This document shows, one piece after another, positions 43,504 through 52,647 of a stretch of 64,000 nt of DNA. Below the pieces are notes generated by a model. It made no database searches, was not told where the DNA came from, and saw only the letters and a list, made by a program, of their open reading frames with translations. The translations under genes and the position numbers were made by a program. Source of the stretch: Alistipes sp. (GTDB taxonomy: Bacteria > Bacteroidota > Bacteroidia > Bacteroidales > Rikenellaceae). Location of the stretch: assembly GCA_031285405.1 (NCBI GenBank), contig JAITWH010000026.1, forward strand, positions 1 through 64,000. The letters run 5' to 3'. Within the stretch, counting starts at the first letter, position 1, and each line of letters starts with the position of its first letter.

Positions 43504-44625
43504 CTACCGCCCGCCCAAACTGCGCCGATACTCGGTGGGTGTCATGCCGACGATCTTCTCGAACTGCCTATGAAGATTCGACAGATGGTTGAACCCCGCC
43601 AACCGGCACACCTCGTCCAACGAGACGTCGGGCCGCTCCTCGATCAGCCTCCGCGCCTCGCCCACGCGCAACTTCATGCGCCACGCCCGAAAGTCGGAGT
43701 CCATGTGGGTCTTCAGATAGTGTCGAAAAAAGTTGTGATTCGTCCCCAGCGACACGACCACGCTCTCGACATCGACGTCGGGCTTGCAGTACTCCTTGTC
43801 GGCGACCCACCTCTCCAACGCTGCCTTCAGCCGCTGCTCCTTCTCCGACAGATGCCTCTGCTCGTAGTCCGAGATCTCGCCCTCCGCCGGCACGGGCCCT
43901 GCCGAGAGCGCGGGTATGAGGAACTTCGCGTCGGCCATGTAGTTCGAAAACCGGTACACCATGCTCGCGTAGTAGGCTGTGTAGGCCACAATGAAGAGGC
44001 AGTAGAGCAGGCTGCCGGCAAAGATCGACACCAACGCCCACACGCCGATCACCAACGCGCTGTAAAAGCACACCTTCACCCACCTCAGCCGGTGGTTCTC
44101 CTCCTCGTCGTAGTAGGCCTCCACCTGCTGGAGACTCCGCCCGTACTCGCGCCGAAACAGATGGACGTAGCGCAGCAGCTGAAGCCCATAGAGCACCACG
44201 CAGCCATAGAGCGCGTAGGGGAAAAGCTCCCCCGCCTCGGGCAGCAGCGAGATCGCCACCAACGAACCCCCCACCACGCCGATGACCGACAGATGGCGCA
44301 AGACGATCGCCCGAGTCACCCACGCCGGCCGCACAAAAGTGATGCACGTGACCGTGAACAGAAACGCCTGACACGAGGCGATGAACAACGTGCAGGCCAT
44401 CAACACGTAGTCCTTCTCCGCCTCGACCCCCATGAAGTAGCTGAAAAATCCCGACGCCGCGAGGACGAAATAGGCACCGGCGAGGTACGCACGCGCCTTG
44501 CGCAGCTTGCCCAGCACCTCCTGCCGCGGAATGCGAATGCCCAACAGCAGCACCCCCAGCACAAGCGTCACGCACGACGAGCTGAAGGTGAGCATATAGT
44601 GTGTTATCGCCATGTCGAAAAACAT
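43504..44625 (-). CDS. AraC-family regulator with a seven-helix membrane domain
   Basis: A 373-residue protein. The first about 240 residues hold roughly seven membrane helices (MLTFSSSCVTLVLGVLLLG, YVLMACTLFIASCQAFLFT, VIGVVGGSLVAISLL and others). The last about 110 are an AraC/XylS double helix-turn-helix, with RVGEARRLIEERPDVSLDEV, CRLAGFNHLSNLHRQFEKIV and GMTPTEYRRSLG. DNA binding from the membrane is inferred. It lies directly upstream of the Ig-like surface gene, with repeated sites between them. Confidence 0.88.
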   Translation of the reverse strand: MFFDMAITHYMLTFSSSCVTLVLGVLLLGIRIPRQEVLGKLRKARAYLAGAYFVLAASGFFSYFMGVEAEKDYVLMACTLFIASCQAFLFTVTCITFVRPAWVTRAIVLRHLSVIGVVGGSLVAISLLPEAGELFPYALYGCVVLYGLQLLRYVHLFRREYGRSLQQVEAYYDEEENHRLRWVKVCFYSALVIGVWALVSIFAGSLLYCLFIVAYTAYYASMVYRFSNYMADAKFLIPALSAGPVPAEGEISDYEQRHLSEKEQRLKAALERWVADKEYCKPDVDVESVVVSLGTNHNFFRHYLKTHMDSDFRAWRMKLRVGEARRLIEERPDVSLDEVCRLAGFNHLSNLHRQFEKIVGMTPTEYRRSLGGR

Positions 44626-44718
44626 ATTCGGACTCTGTTTTGGCTGCGATCTCTGCCGCGATCAACTATTTTTTTCGGCTGCTAAGGTAACGGTTTTATC
44701 GGATTTTATAAAAAAAAC

Positions 44719-44754
44719 GAAAGAGCCCCACGCGATGAAGCGTAAGGCTCTTTC
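44719..44754 (-). terminator. terminator of the collagen-like/FISUMP fimbrial unit
   Basis: GAAAGAGCC and GGCTCTTTC pair around an 18-base loop, followed on the minus strand by a U tract (plus-strand run of A, 44709-44717). It ends the unit that begins at the DUF3575 gene. Confidence 0.8.
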
Positions 44755-44781
44755 GATATGCTCTCGCCGGAGGGCGATTGA

Positions 44782-46653
44782 TTACTCGTCCTTCATGCAG
44801 CGGACAGTGTGGCTTGCGTTGCGAAAATTGCCACCGATTAAGTTGAAGGCAGTGCCCTCGCCGAAGCCGAAGGCGTCACTGTGGCTCATGGTAGCGCTGG
44901 TAATCGCCCAATAGCGGCTACTGCTGTTGGTAGACACATTGAGTTCGCCGAAGTTACCATTGCGATAGTTCGTCATAGGCAAGAAGAGCACGTTGGCGCT
45001 GACTGTTTTGTCGATGAACTCGTAGCCACCCACAGTGTAGGCTCTGCCGCTCGGAGCCGTCTGGCCCGCATTCACCCACTTGTTGGTGGAGGAGTCTATC
45101 AGAGTTTTGAACTCGTCGATCCTGGGCTGTCTCCATCCACCGGGGCAGGGATTTCTGTCACCACGCCAGTACTGTACATCGGTCATGTCCGCAACGTTCG
45201 TCCATCCCGTGTGACTGGCGGTGCTCGTTATCGGATTTGTTGCGCTCCAACCCACATTGCTGCCCCATTGGTATAGCAACCCATGGCTTTCGGGCTTGTC
45301 GGCAAAGGTGCCCGGCTCATCCACGTTGCGCGTCGCCCACATGATGCCGCCGATATTGACGCCCAACTCCCAGACCGTCCCCAACACAAACGTGGTCGAT
45401 GAGATGAGCACAGGGGCGGCATCCGTACCGGCGTCGAGCACCAGTGACATCGCGTAGTCGGTGATGGCGGCATCGTGGTCCAAACACTTGATGGTGGCGA
45501 TGTACTGCCCCTCCTTACTGCCATCTTTGACGATGCTTTTCAGCTCGAAGTTTGTCGGCTCGGTGACGTAGCTCGCGCGAGTGCCCGTTTGGTTGAGTTG
45601 CCACTTGGTTATGCCTCCGTCGCCGGTCGTCGGGATCCACGCGTTCGAGGGGTTGACCACAAAGCGGATTGCAGTCTCGTAGTCCTCCGCTATGTAGACC
45701 TTGTCGGTGAAGCCGATCATCTCGAACCGCATTGCCGTCGAGGCCTTGGCGAACTCAAACACGGTGCGCTCGGCGGGCGTGTCGCTGTCGTTCATCGTGA
45801 TGGCGATGGCGCCGTTTGCGTCGACGATCGAGAAGATGGCCTCCTTGTCCCTTGCGTTGCCCGTCGGGATGGGGTCGCCGGCGTTTACCCAGCCGCTGCC
45901 GATGTTGTACTGAATGGTGATGGTGCCGTTACCGTTGTCCACTACCCGTATCTGCGGGCTGACTCCTGCCGACCCCTGCGGCCCTTGAGGACCCTGAGGG
46001 CCAACGGGGCCAACGGGGCCGGTGTCTCCCTGTTCTCCTTGCACACCTTCTTCACCCTGCGGGCCTTGCGGACCTTGAGGGCCAGTTTCGCCCTGCGGGC
46101 CTTCTCCTCCCTGCGGACCTTGAGGACCTGCGGGGCCAGTTTCGCCCTGCGGGCCTGTCGGGCCAGTAGGGCCGGTTTCACCCTGTTCACCCTGAGGGCC
46201 AGAGGGACCGGAAGGACCGGAAGGACCGGCAGGACCGGAAGGGCCAGCGGGGCCAGCGGGACCGGCAGGCCCTTGCGCGCCGCCCGATATGTCTGTTCCG
46301 GTATTCGTCCACTCGCCGTCGGTCTTGTACCAGATTGAGACGGTGCCGTCGGAGTTGGTGCGCACCTCGATCTGCGGGGCCGCGCCGTGCGTAATGTCGA
46401 TCGAGGTCTCCGCACGCGAGCCGCCGCCGATAAAGTTGATGCGGTGGCCGCTGCCGTCGGGCAGTTCGTCGACCGACTGGATAAGCATCCCCGCGTCGAG
46501 GTGGTTTTGCAACGCCCCGACCACATCTTCGATCGTGGTGATACGTTGCTCGTGGTCGTCGAGTCGATTGTTAATCGTCTTGTGACACCCGACCATTGTC
46601 GTCGCGCATAGCGCGAACACCGCCAGCTTGACGGCAGTCATGATTCTCTTCAT
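44782..46653 (-). CDS. collagen-like surface lipoprotein with C-terminal FISUMP domain
   Basis: A 623-residue lipoprotein (lipobox MVGC, Cys23). After a short coiled coil ([20 protein letters not shown]) and a beta region come 35 uninterrupted Gly-X-Y triplets at residues about 125-229 ([12 protein letters not shown] and so on), enough to form a collagen triple helix. A middle domain follows, then a Fib_succ_major-type C-terminal domain ([36 protein letters not shown]). In other bacteria such proteins are trimeric surface stalks. It is the last gene of the DUF3575-led unit. Confidence 0.9.
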   Translation of the reverse strand: MKRIMTAVKLAVFALCATTMVGCHKTINNRLDDHEQRITTIEDVVGALQNHLDAGMLIQSVDELPDGSGHRINFIGGGSRAETSIDITHGAAPQIEVRTNSDGTVSIWYKTDGEWTNTGTDISGGAQGPAGPAGPAGPSGPAGPSGPSGPSGPQGEQGETGPTGPTGPQGETGPAGPQGPQGGEGPQGETGPQGPQGPQGEEGVQGEQGDTGPVGPVGPQGPQGPQGSAGVSPQIRVVDNGNGTITIQYNIGSGWVNAGDPIPTGNARDKEAIFSIVDANGAIAITMNDSDTPAERTVFEFAKASTAMRFEMIGFTDKVYIAEDYETAIRFVVNPSNAWIPTTGDGGITKWQLNQTGTRASYVTEPTNFELKSIVKDGSKEGQYIATIKCLDHDAAITDYAMSLVLDAGTDAAPVLISSTTFVLGTVWELGVNIGGIMWATRNVDEPGTFADKPESHGLLYQWGSNVGWSATNPITSTASHTGWTNVADMTDVQYWRGDRNPCPGGWRQPRIDEFKTLIDSSTNKWVNAGQTAPSGRAYTVGGYEFIDKTVSANVLFLPMTNYRNGNFGELNVSTNSSSRYWAITSATMSHSDAFGFGEGTAFNLIGGNFRNASHTVRCMKDE

Positions 46654-46677
46654 TGTTTGATGGTTGTTTGGATGAAT

Positions 46678-46697
46678 GTTTGTTTGTTTGTTTGTTT
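46678..46697 (-). repeat. five AAAC tetranucleotides in the collagen-gene leader
   Basis: Minus-strand (AAAC)5, about 25 bases before the start codon. It could vary by slippage and alter ribosome access, but it may simply be an unstructured leader. Confidence 0.6.
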
Positions 46698-46733
46698 GGG
46701 TTGTTCTATAACGTTTCCCGGTTTACACAACAA

Positions 46734-48197
46734 TCACCTGTCGCGGACGCAACGGATGGGCCTCCGATGAATATCACCCCTCGAACTCACCCACGTGTGA
46801 ACCTCCACATCTCCAAAGGAGAAGACGCACTGGCGCGTCTCATACTCAACAGGCGCAATAGTACTCGTCCAATAGGTACCCCAAGCACCCTGATCGTCGA
46901 CACTTCCATTGTAAATGGAACCGGAGGCGGCGAAAAAGAGGGTGCCGCCGGGGGTCACCACATTCATCCCTTTCGGTTCGGAATCGACCCAACCCGGATT
47001 GCTCGTGTAAGACGTGCCGTTTTCGTCGAGCGGCCCCTTATTGGTCGCCGCCACCATCAAGGCCTCACACTCTGGCTGAGTCGGCATCCTCCACCCCGCC
47101 GGACAGATCGAGCCGTCGGTGCCGGTGCCGTTGGCCGGTGTGGCCGCATCCTCCCAGAAATACATGTTCTGGTCGTCGTAGACGTAAGGCGTCGTGGCGA
47201 AATGTCCCGGAGTCGAGACGTTCACTCCCGCCCAGATGAGCTCGCCCACCACCACGGAGGGGATCAGCTCCGACTCGCCCCCCTCTCTCTCGAAGTACTG
47301 CCAGTCGGCGATGGTCTGGGTGCCGACGCTGACGGAGATTTGGGGATTGACGGGGCTCGTGCTGCGATTCACGGTCACGGGATAGACGTAGTGGCGACCC
47401 GCGTCGAAGTCGTGCGACGAGGGGATTCGCCACGAGAATGTCTCGCCGCCAAGGGTGAATGCCACGCTGCGTCCGCTCGCCCCGTCGGGCTGCGGAACGA
47501 GGATTGTGGTAAAGGTGGCGGCGGCACCACTCTCGGGCGAGGCGGCCTTCAGGGGCGAGAACGCACCGAAGCGAGTCGAGGCAATCGAGCCGTCCGACAG
47601 GTCGAACGTCGCCTCGGCGGGCATCCCGTTGAACACGACCCCCGAGGCGATCATCGCCGCAACCTCCGACGACGAGACGCCGCTGCCCGCCCGAACGTTG
47701 AGCGTGATCTTGCTCATCAGGTGGCGGAAGGCAAGTTGCACTGCGTCGGTGCTCGCAGCCACGCCGGCGGCGCGGGCGTAGAGCGCGTCGGTCTGCGAGG
47801 CGGCGCCCACGGTGTAGCTCTCCGTCGTGCCCTCGACCCACGGATAGATGGCCGTGAAATCGACCGTACCCGCCTGCGGGTAGTAGAGCGGCACTCCGTC
47901 CACGGGTTCGAGTGCTCCGGTGGCGGGATTGGTTATGGCAAACGGCTTGTTAGTCACCCCGTTTTGCGCCCCGCCGGTCGTCGAGACTCCTATGCGGTCG
48001 CCCACAACCCACGCGTCGCCATCGGGCGAGGTGCGGGTTGCGGCAGGCAAAGAGGCAGGCAAAGCGGCAGGCAGAGCGGCGGCCAATCGCACCGCCTGGG
48101 CGGGAGTTTCGGTCACCCTCTCCTTCGAGCAACCGGTCGCCAACATGGCCACCGCCGCCAACACGCCTAAAATGGCTAAATAAAATATCTTTCTCAT
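46734..48197 (-). CDS. fimbrillin family lipoprotein with C-terminal FISUMP domain (A)
   Basis: A 487-residue lipoprotein (ATGC). Fimbrillin landmarks are AATRTSPDGDAWVVGDRIGV, YYPQAGTVDFTAIYPW and FRHLMSKITLNVRAGSG. From about residue 315 the FISUMP domain starts with WAGVNVSTPGHFATTPYVYD, then ICPAGWRMPTQPECEALM, and ends RPIRCVRDR. It follows the next gene by 36 bases and shares its domain plan. Both are probably surface components encoded with the DUF3575/DUF5119 pair. Confidence 0.85.
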   Translation of the reverse strand: MRKIFYLAILGVLAAVAMLATGCSKERVTETPAQAVRLAAALPAALPASLPAATRTSPDGDAWVVGDRIGVSTTGGAQNGVTNKPFAITNPATGALEPVDGVPLYYPQAGTVDFTAIYPWVEGTTESYTVGAASQTDALYARAAGVAASTDAVQLAFRHLMSKITLNVRAGSGVSSSEVAAMIASGVVFNGMPAEATFDLSDGSIASTRFGAFSPLKAASPESGAAATFTTILVPQPDGASGRSVAFTLGGETFSWRIPSSHDFDAGRHYVYPVTVNRSTSPVNPQISVSVGTQTIADWQYFEREGGESELIPSVVVGELIWAGVNVSTPGHFATTPYVYDDQNMYFWEDAATPANGTGTDGSICPAGWRMPTQPECEALMVAATNKGPLDENGTSYTSNPGWVDSEPKGMNVVTPGGTLFFAASGSIYNGSVDDQGAWGTYWTSTIAPVEYETRQCVFSFGDVEVHTWVSSRGDIHRRPIRCVRDR

Positions 48198-48233
48198 AGT
48201 TGTCGTTTTTTATCTTTTTTTATTCCACCGCAT

Positions 48234-49619
48234 TTACACCTCCGCAACGCAACGAACGGACATCTGACGATACCGACCACCCGTATGCGCCGACATTTGG
48301 ACCTGCGTCTCTGAAAAGTAAATGCTGTACGCGGAGTTATTAAGCGTAGGCACAGGCGTACTCAACCAACAGGCGCCGTACGTACCCTGACTGAGAGTAC
48401 CTTTATTTAAACCGGAGGCAGAGAAAAAGAGGGTGCCGCCGGGGGTCTCCACATTCATCCCTTTCGGCTCGGTATCGACCCAACCCGGATTGGTTGTATA
48501 CACCCCGCCAAATCCGCCATCCGGCAAAATTCCGCCATCCGGCAAACTTTCGCTCGTCGCCGGCCCCTTATTTGTCGCCGCGGCCATCAAATCCGCATAC
48601 TCTTTCCGAGTCGGCATCCTCCACCCCGCGGGGCAGATCGAGTCGTCGGTGCCGGTGCCGTTCGCCGGACTGGTCGCCTCATCCCAGAAGTATTGGTACT
48701 CGCCGTCGTAGACGTAGGGCGTCGCGGCGAAAGTCCCCTGTCTGCCCACGTTGCGCGTCGCCCACCTCAAGCCCTCCACGACTACGCCCGGGTCGATGAC
48801 CCTTGCCGGGTCGCCGGGTATCGACTGAGAGAACATCTCCGCGTTCCCGCGCTTCAGATCAATACCATCCTCCAGCGGCGCGCTCCGGAAGGTCAGGTCG
48901 CCACTCTGGATCAGGAACATGCTCGTGCCCGCCGGAATCGTAAAAGAGAAGGGCCCATGATCGGGAAAAACAAATGCCCGGAAAGTCACCCCGTCCGCCA
49001 TGCGGAACATCTTCACATCCGCTCGGCTGCCAAGCCATACCGCGACATCGCGCAGCGTGACGGTCAGCTCCTCGGCGGGATCGAGTGTCATGTACGAGTC
49101 GATTATCGTCAACTGAATCAAGGCGTTCGCAGGAGAAAACGACAACGGCACCGCCTCACCCGCGGTTACATTGGGTGCAGAAGAGGTGAGCATGTTCGAT
49201 AGACTATGGTTCTGTGCCGTGCTCTGGTCGAGCCGCACCCTGATCGTATTCCCATTCGAAGCGTCGTAAGGATAGTAAGCTTCAAAATCCATCGAGTTGA
49301 CACCCGCCGGCCAGAAAACGTTGCCGCTCCAGCTGTCGGTAGCCCTGTTGTATGTCAGGGGCAGGTTGGAGATGAGAGTGCGACCATTGACAACTCCGCT
49401 GATGCCGATCTTGTCGCCGTCCTCCCACTGGTTGGTGAATTCGTAGTCGTCGGTCACCACGCGGGTCTGCGGGTTGCCGTTGTCGGCGGCGGCGTCGAAT
49501 CCGATCTTGAAGGTGATGCGCTCACCTGCCGATGAGGGTGTTTGAGGCTCGGCCGTCTCTTCGTTGCACCCCGTCAGCATCGTCAGCGGCAGGGCAAGTA
49601 AAAATAGTATCCGTTTCAT
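48234..49619 (-). CDS. fimbrillin family lipoprotein with C-terminal FISUMP domain (B)
   Basis: A 461-residue lipoprotein starting MKRILFLLALPLTML (lipobox LTGC). Fimbrillin part: NPQTRVVTDDYEFTNQWEDG, DKIGISG and MDFEAYYPYDASNG. FISUMP part: LRWATRNVGRQGTFAATPYV, SICPAGWRMPTRKEYADLM and MSVRCVAEV. A run of GGILPDGGFGG between the halves is encoded by a short duplication. I use the ATG at 49619; one three codons upstream is possible. Confidence 0.85.
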   Translation of the reverse strand: MKRILFLLALPLTMLTGCNEETAEPQTPSSAGERITFKIGFDAAADNGNPQTRVVTDDYEFTNQWEDGDKIGISGVVNGRTLISNLPLTYNRATDSWSGNVFWPAGVNSMDFEAYYPYDASNGNTIRVRLDQSTAQNHSLSNMLTSSAPNVTAGEAVPLSFSPANALIQLTIIDSYMTLDPAEELTVTLRDVAVWLGSRADVKMFRMADGVTFRAFVFPDHGPFSFTIPAGTSMFLIQSGDLTFRSAPLEDGIDLKRGNAEMFSQSIPGDPARVIDPGVVVEGLRWATRNVGRQGTFAATPYVYDGEYQYFWDEATSPANGTGTDDSICPAGWRMPTRKEYADLMAAATNKGPATSESLPDGGILPDGGFGGVYTTNPGWVDTEPKGMNVETPGGTLFFSASGLNKGTLSQGTYGACWLSTPVPTLNNSAYSIYFSETQVQMSAHTGGRYRQMSVRCVAEV

Positions 49620-49634
49620 ATCTCTCATTTTTTT

Positions 49635-50492
49635 TTAGTCTGCGATTACTCCCCCGCGTTCGATGCGCTCCCAAGCTTCGATGGTGGCCGTGAAGCCCGC
49701 ACCGGAGGGGGTCTCCACCAACTGCGCGACGAGTGTGAGCGGGGTCTTCTTGTCGACGTTGAAATCGGTGAGCTCCTCGACGAGGTCGCTGTTAAGCGCG
49801 ATCTCTTCGGGCGCACCGTCGGCAAAGGCGATCCGGGCACTCAGAAGTTGCCGCTCGCCCGTCACTCCCAACAGGCGCACCGTGGCCTGCCAGTCGCCGT
49901 CGGCGTTCTTCTCGAACTTCAGCCCCACGTCCGAGGGCACGGTATGTTCGTCGGTGTCGAAGTCGAGACTCTTTGCCGCGCCCGTCAAGACGCCGGAGAT
50001 GCCCTCGATCCGACCCGCGCTCCCGCCCGTCGCCCTTATTATAAAGGTAAGCTGCCTCACCTGCTGACGCATCGGGGCGATGTGTTGCTGATAGGCGGCG
50101 CCTCCGATCTGCGCGTCCATCGCGCAGGTGAACAGCCACTCCGGATTGCCGGCGATAACTCCGCCGTGCTCCTGACGAGTTTGTTGCGGCTCCTCGGCAT
50201 GCTCTCCGACCGTGGCCACAGTTCCCTCCACCGTGATGCCCTGCGCCGGATGCCAGATGTGCAGGCGATGTGTGGCGGGGTCGAACGGGTGGTCGACAAG
50301 GCGCGACGCCTCGGTGTGCGTGGCGGAGTAGGTGCTCAGTCGAACGTGGTAACTGTCGGGAATCGCAACCCCTTCGGTGCGCTCGCTCCACTCGGTCGTG
50401 AGCATCAGGCCGCCGTCGTAGAGCGGGTCGTAGATGCGGCATGAGGTGAACGACACAGTCAGCACCGCCGCGAGAATCAATATCTTTTTCAT
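49635..50492 (-). CDS. DUF5119 family fimbrial lipoprotein
   Basis: A 285-residue lipoprotein (FTSC). Key stretches LTTEWSERTEGVAIPDSYHV, THRLHIWHPAQGITV and QVRQLTFIIRATGG match the N-terminal part of the 37162-39036 protein. In Bacteroides-type fimbrial operons DUF5119 proteins sit beside a DUF3575 protein and may anchor the fimbria. I chose the ATG at 50492, which overlaps the upstream stop (ATGA), over the one at 50504. Confidence 0.82.
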   Translation of the reverse strand: MKKILILAAVLTVSFTSCRIYDPLYDGGLMLTTEWSERTEGVAIPDSYHVRLSTYSATHTEASRLVDHPFDPATHRLHIWHPAQGITVEGTVATVGEHAEEPQQTRQEHGGVIAGNPEWLFTCAMDAQIGGAAYQQHIAPMRQQVRQLTFIIRATGGSAGRIEGISGVLTGAAKSLDFDTDEHTVPSDVGLKFEKNADGDWQATVRLLGVTGERQLLSARIAFADGAPEEIALNSDLVEELTDFNVDKKTPLTLVAQLVETPSGAGFTATIEAWERIERGGVIAD

Positions 50493-51136
50493 CGGATTAT
50501 CCATATTAAGTTTACGCCCGCTTGCGTCGGGCCGAAGAAGTTTTTACGCAGACCGGCCTCTTGCTTGTAGCGCGTGCGGTCGACCACCTCGAAGGTGTCG
50601 TAATCCATGCGCGTGTAACCGAGGCCGACGTTGAAGTCGAGTGCGAAGCGGCGCGACAGCGACAGTTTGTAGCCAGCCACAACTCCCGCTCCCCACGCCG
50701 TACCCTGATAACCGTGGTTACCCTGATTTACACTACCGCCGAGTTCGCGGATGAGCAGGCCGTCGTAAAGGTTGTACTTGGCGAAGTTTGCCGACACACC
50801 AGTGTAGAATTTTTTGCTCTTCGCAAGGGGGTACCAACGCAGCTCGGGATTCACAAGCCACATCTTCTGCACCTTGCCATGCTCGTCGCCCCAGTAGGCG
50901 TACCCGCCATCCAGCTTGATGCCAAGTTGAGGATTCGCGCGCCACTCCACCCCCAGAGTCGGCAGCATGAAGGCGTCGTACAACAGATTGGTGCGCACCG
51001 TCAGACGATCCGATTCGGAGGAGACGGCCGCAGTGGTTTGGACCTGAGGCGGGGCTTGGGCAGTGGTTTGGCCCGCCGCTGCACCACCCGCGAACAACAC
51101 GGAGAGTGCATACAGTAAAGGTTTTATCATTTTCAT
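50489..51136 (-). CDS. DUF3575 family outer-membrane protein
   Basis: A 215-residue protein with a signal peptide (LLYALSVLFAGGAAA, cleavage near AGQ) and a beta-rich body: RTNLLYDAFMLPTLGVEWR, YWGDEHGKVQKMWLVNPELR, FYTGVSANFAKYNL and DFNVGLGYTRMDYDTFEVVD. DUF3575 proteins are usual leaders of Mfa/Fim-like operons in Bacteroidales and are predicted to form a small outer-membrane barrel. First gene of the unit that runs to the terminator at 44719. Its stop overlaps the next start. Confidence 0.88.
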   Translation of the reverse strand: MKMIKPLLYALSVLFAGGAAAGQTTAQAPPQVQTTAAVSSESDRLTVRTNLLYDAFMLPTLGVEWRANPQLGIKLDGGYAYWGDEHGKVQKMWLVNPELRWYPLAKSKKFYTGVSANFAKYNLYDGLLIRELGGSVNQGNHGYQGTAWGAGVVAGYKLSLSRRFALDFNVGLGYTRMDYDTFEVVDRTRYKQEAGLRKNFFGPTQAGVNLIWIIR

Positions 51137-51161
51137 ACGTTTGGTTTAGTTTGTTTCGGGT

Positions 51162-51170
51162 GCAAAATTA
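51162..51170 (-). promoter_or_regulatory. promoter of the DUF3575-led fimbrial unit
   Basis: Minus-strand TAATTTTGC fits TAnnTTTG, with TTTG 21 bases upstream (CAAA at 51192-51195). It lies about 26 bases from the ATG and is divergent to the LuxR-type promoter. Confidence 0.6.
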
Positions 51171-51236
51171 AATACAGCCCTTCAACACACGCAAACGTCG
51201 CATAAAAAACGAACCTTGAAATACATTAAAAATAAT

Positions 51237-51245
51237 TATCTTTGC
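51237..51245 (+). promoter_or_regulatory. luxR-type regulator promoter
   Basis: TATCTTTGC, an exact -7 box, 36 bases before the ATG. CTTG at 51215-51218 may serve as the -33 element. Confidence 0.6.
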
Positions 51246-51280
51246 ACCTTGAAAAACAATGACTAACACCTTAAAACACC

Positions 51281-52288
51281 ATGAATAGTCTCAGGCATCT
51301 TTTTCACACCTACTTCAACGACGGGTTATCGCAAGACATAATCCTCGAAAAACAACGACACACGGGGTTGGTCTACACCTGCGTCGCGCTCTTTATGACC
51401 GACATCGTACTGTGGTTATTGGGGATGAAAATGTTCGGAGATCCGATCGAAGAGTGGGTCCATCCCATCCATTTCATAGTTACCGTAACCCTGTTCATCC
51501 TCTACCTGCGAAAGAAAATCTCGTCATTTGCCGGATTGGCGCTGCTCTGCACCGCAAGCCAGCTCGCCATCATGCACGAGATGCTGTTTAGTATATTGTA
51601 CGACAAACCGTTTGTAACCAACATCATATTGGGCTACATGGTCATCGCGGGGCTCAACTTGTCGCTGATGCTGATGAGCTACATCCCGAAACTGCCGTTT
51701 CTGCTGACAGTTCTCACCGTGATCGCCTATGGGGTTTGTTGCATCGCGACGCGCGACACGATTTTGATAGGTGTTTTCCCGATTTTCGCCTCCTGTTTCC
51801 TCGTAACAGCATTGTTGGGGCACAAAATGGATCGCAACGTCCGCAACATGGAGAAAGAAAAATCGCTCCTAAAAGAGAACGAACAGAAGGTACTAAGTCT
51901 GTTCGATCTGGATCGTGGACAGCTGATGGCATACGTTGCACTCGCGAAGGAGAAGAAGCTGTCGGTCGAGCAGACGGGTGAGCTGCTCAACGTGATCGGC
52001 CAAAAGGCCCAGGAGAACATACGGAAAAACGTGGCATACTATTACAGCCAACAGAGCATCGACTACACCGCTCTGGAGAGTCGTCTGCCCATGCTTTCTC
52101 CCTCCGAGATAGCCATCTGCGACCTGATCGTCAAAGACAAAAAGCTCAAGGAGATGAGCAAAATTCTCGAAAAATCGGCAACCAACATCTCAAGTCAACG
52201 CAGCCACATACGCAAAAAACTCAACCTCCAGCCCTCGGATAACCTCCGTGACGCGTTGGTTGAGATATTGCAGACGAAATTAGAGTGA
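51281..52288 (+). CDS. LuxR-type regulator with a membrane domain
   Basis: A 335-residue protein. About six membrane helices fill residues 28-180 (LVYTCVALFMTDIVLWLLG, FIVTVTLFILYL, NIILGYMVIAGLNLSLMLM and others), then a coiled coil (MEKEKSLLKENEQKVLSLF) and a C-terminal LuxR/GerE helix-turn-helix at about 270-330 (LSPSEIAICDLIVKDKKLKE and SQRSHIRKKLNLQPSDNL). It is transcribed away from the DUF3575-led unit and is a likely regulator of it. The signal it reads is unknown. Confidence 0.88.
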   Translation: MNSLRHLFHTYFNDGLSQDIILEKQRHTGLVYTCVALFMTDIVLWLLGMKMFGDPIEEWVHPIHFIVTVTLFILYLRKKISSFAGLALLCTASQLAIMHEMLFSILYDKPFVTNIILGYMVIAGLNLSLMLMSYIPKLPFLLTVLTVIAYGVCCIATRDTILIGVFPIFASCFLVTALLGHKMDRNVRNMEKEKSLLKENEQKVLSLFDLDRGQLMAYVALAKEKKLSVEQTGELLNVIGQKAQENIRKNVAYYYSQQSIDYTALESRLPMLSPSEIAICDLIVKDKKLKEMSKILEKSATNISSQRSHIRKKLNLQPSDNLRDALVEILQTKLE

Positions 52289-52499
52289 TCTATTCGCGGT
52301 CGTGTTTTTGTTCAGCGTTGCTTGGCGTTTTCGGAGAGTGGGGGGATTAACTTTGCTCGCGTAGCCTGATTTTTAGAGTTTCTTTAGCGCACACTAACTC
52401 GCCGCCGCCGTTGCGGCTCTGCCGGCGGCATGATGCAGGGATTACCTCCCTCGCAAGATGTCTCCCCCGCCTTCGGCGACGGTCGGCGCTCGGTCGGTT
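52289..52499 (+). other. non-coding gap after the LuxR-type gene
   Basis: I see no gene. It holds degenerate pieces of the GCGTAGC module (CGCGTAGCCTGATTTTT at about 52357) and GC-rich sequence with CCGCCGCCGTTGCGG. It leads into the long palindrome at 52500. Confidence 0.5.

Positions 52500-52647
<148 letters not shown>

Noticed and set aside
44626..44700. A GCGATC-rich segment upstream of the AraC-type gene resembling the GCGTAGC module.
   Set aside because: Only a short part (GCTGCGATCTCTGCCGCGATC) resembles a degenerate copy and it lacks the GCGTAGC core.
46653..48170. Plus-strand frames across the fimbrillin genes (for example 46653-48170).
   Set aside because: They are Arg-rich shadows opposite lipoprotein genes with clear signal peptides and domains.
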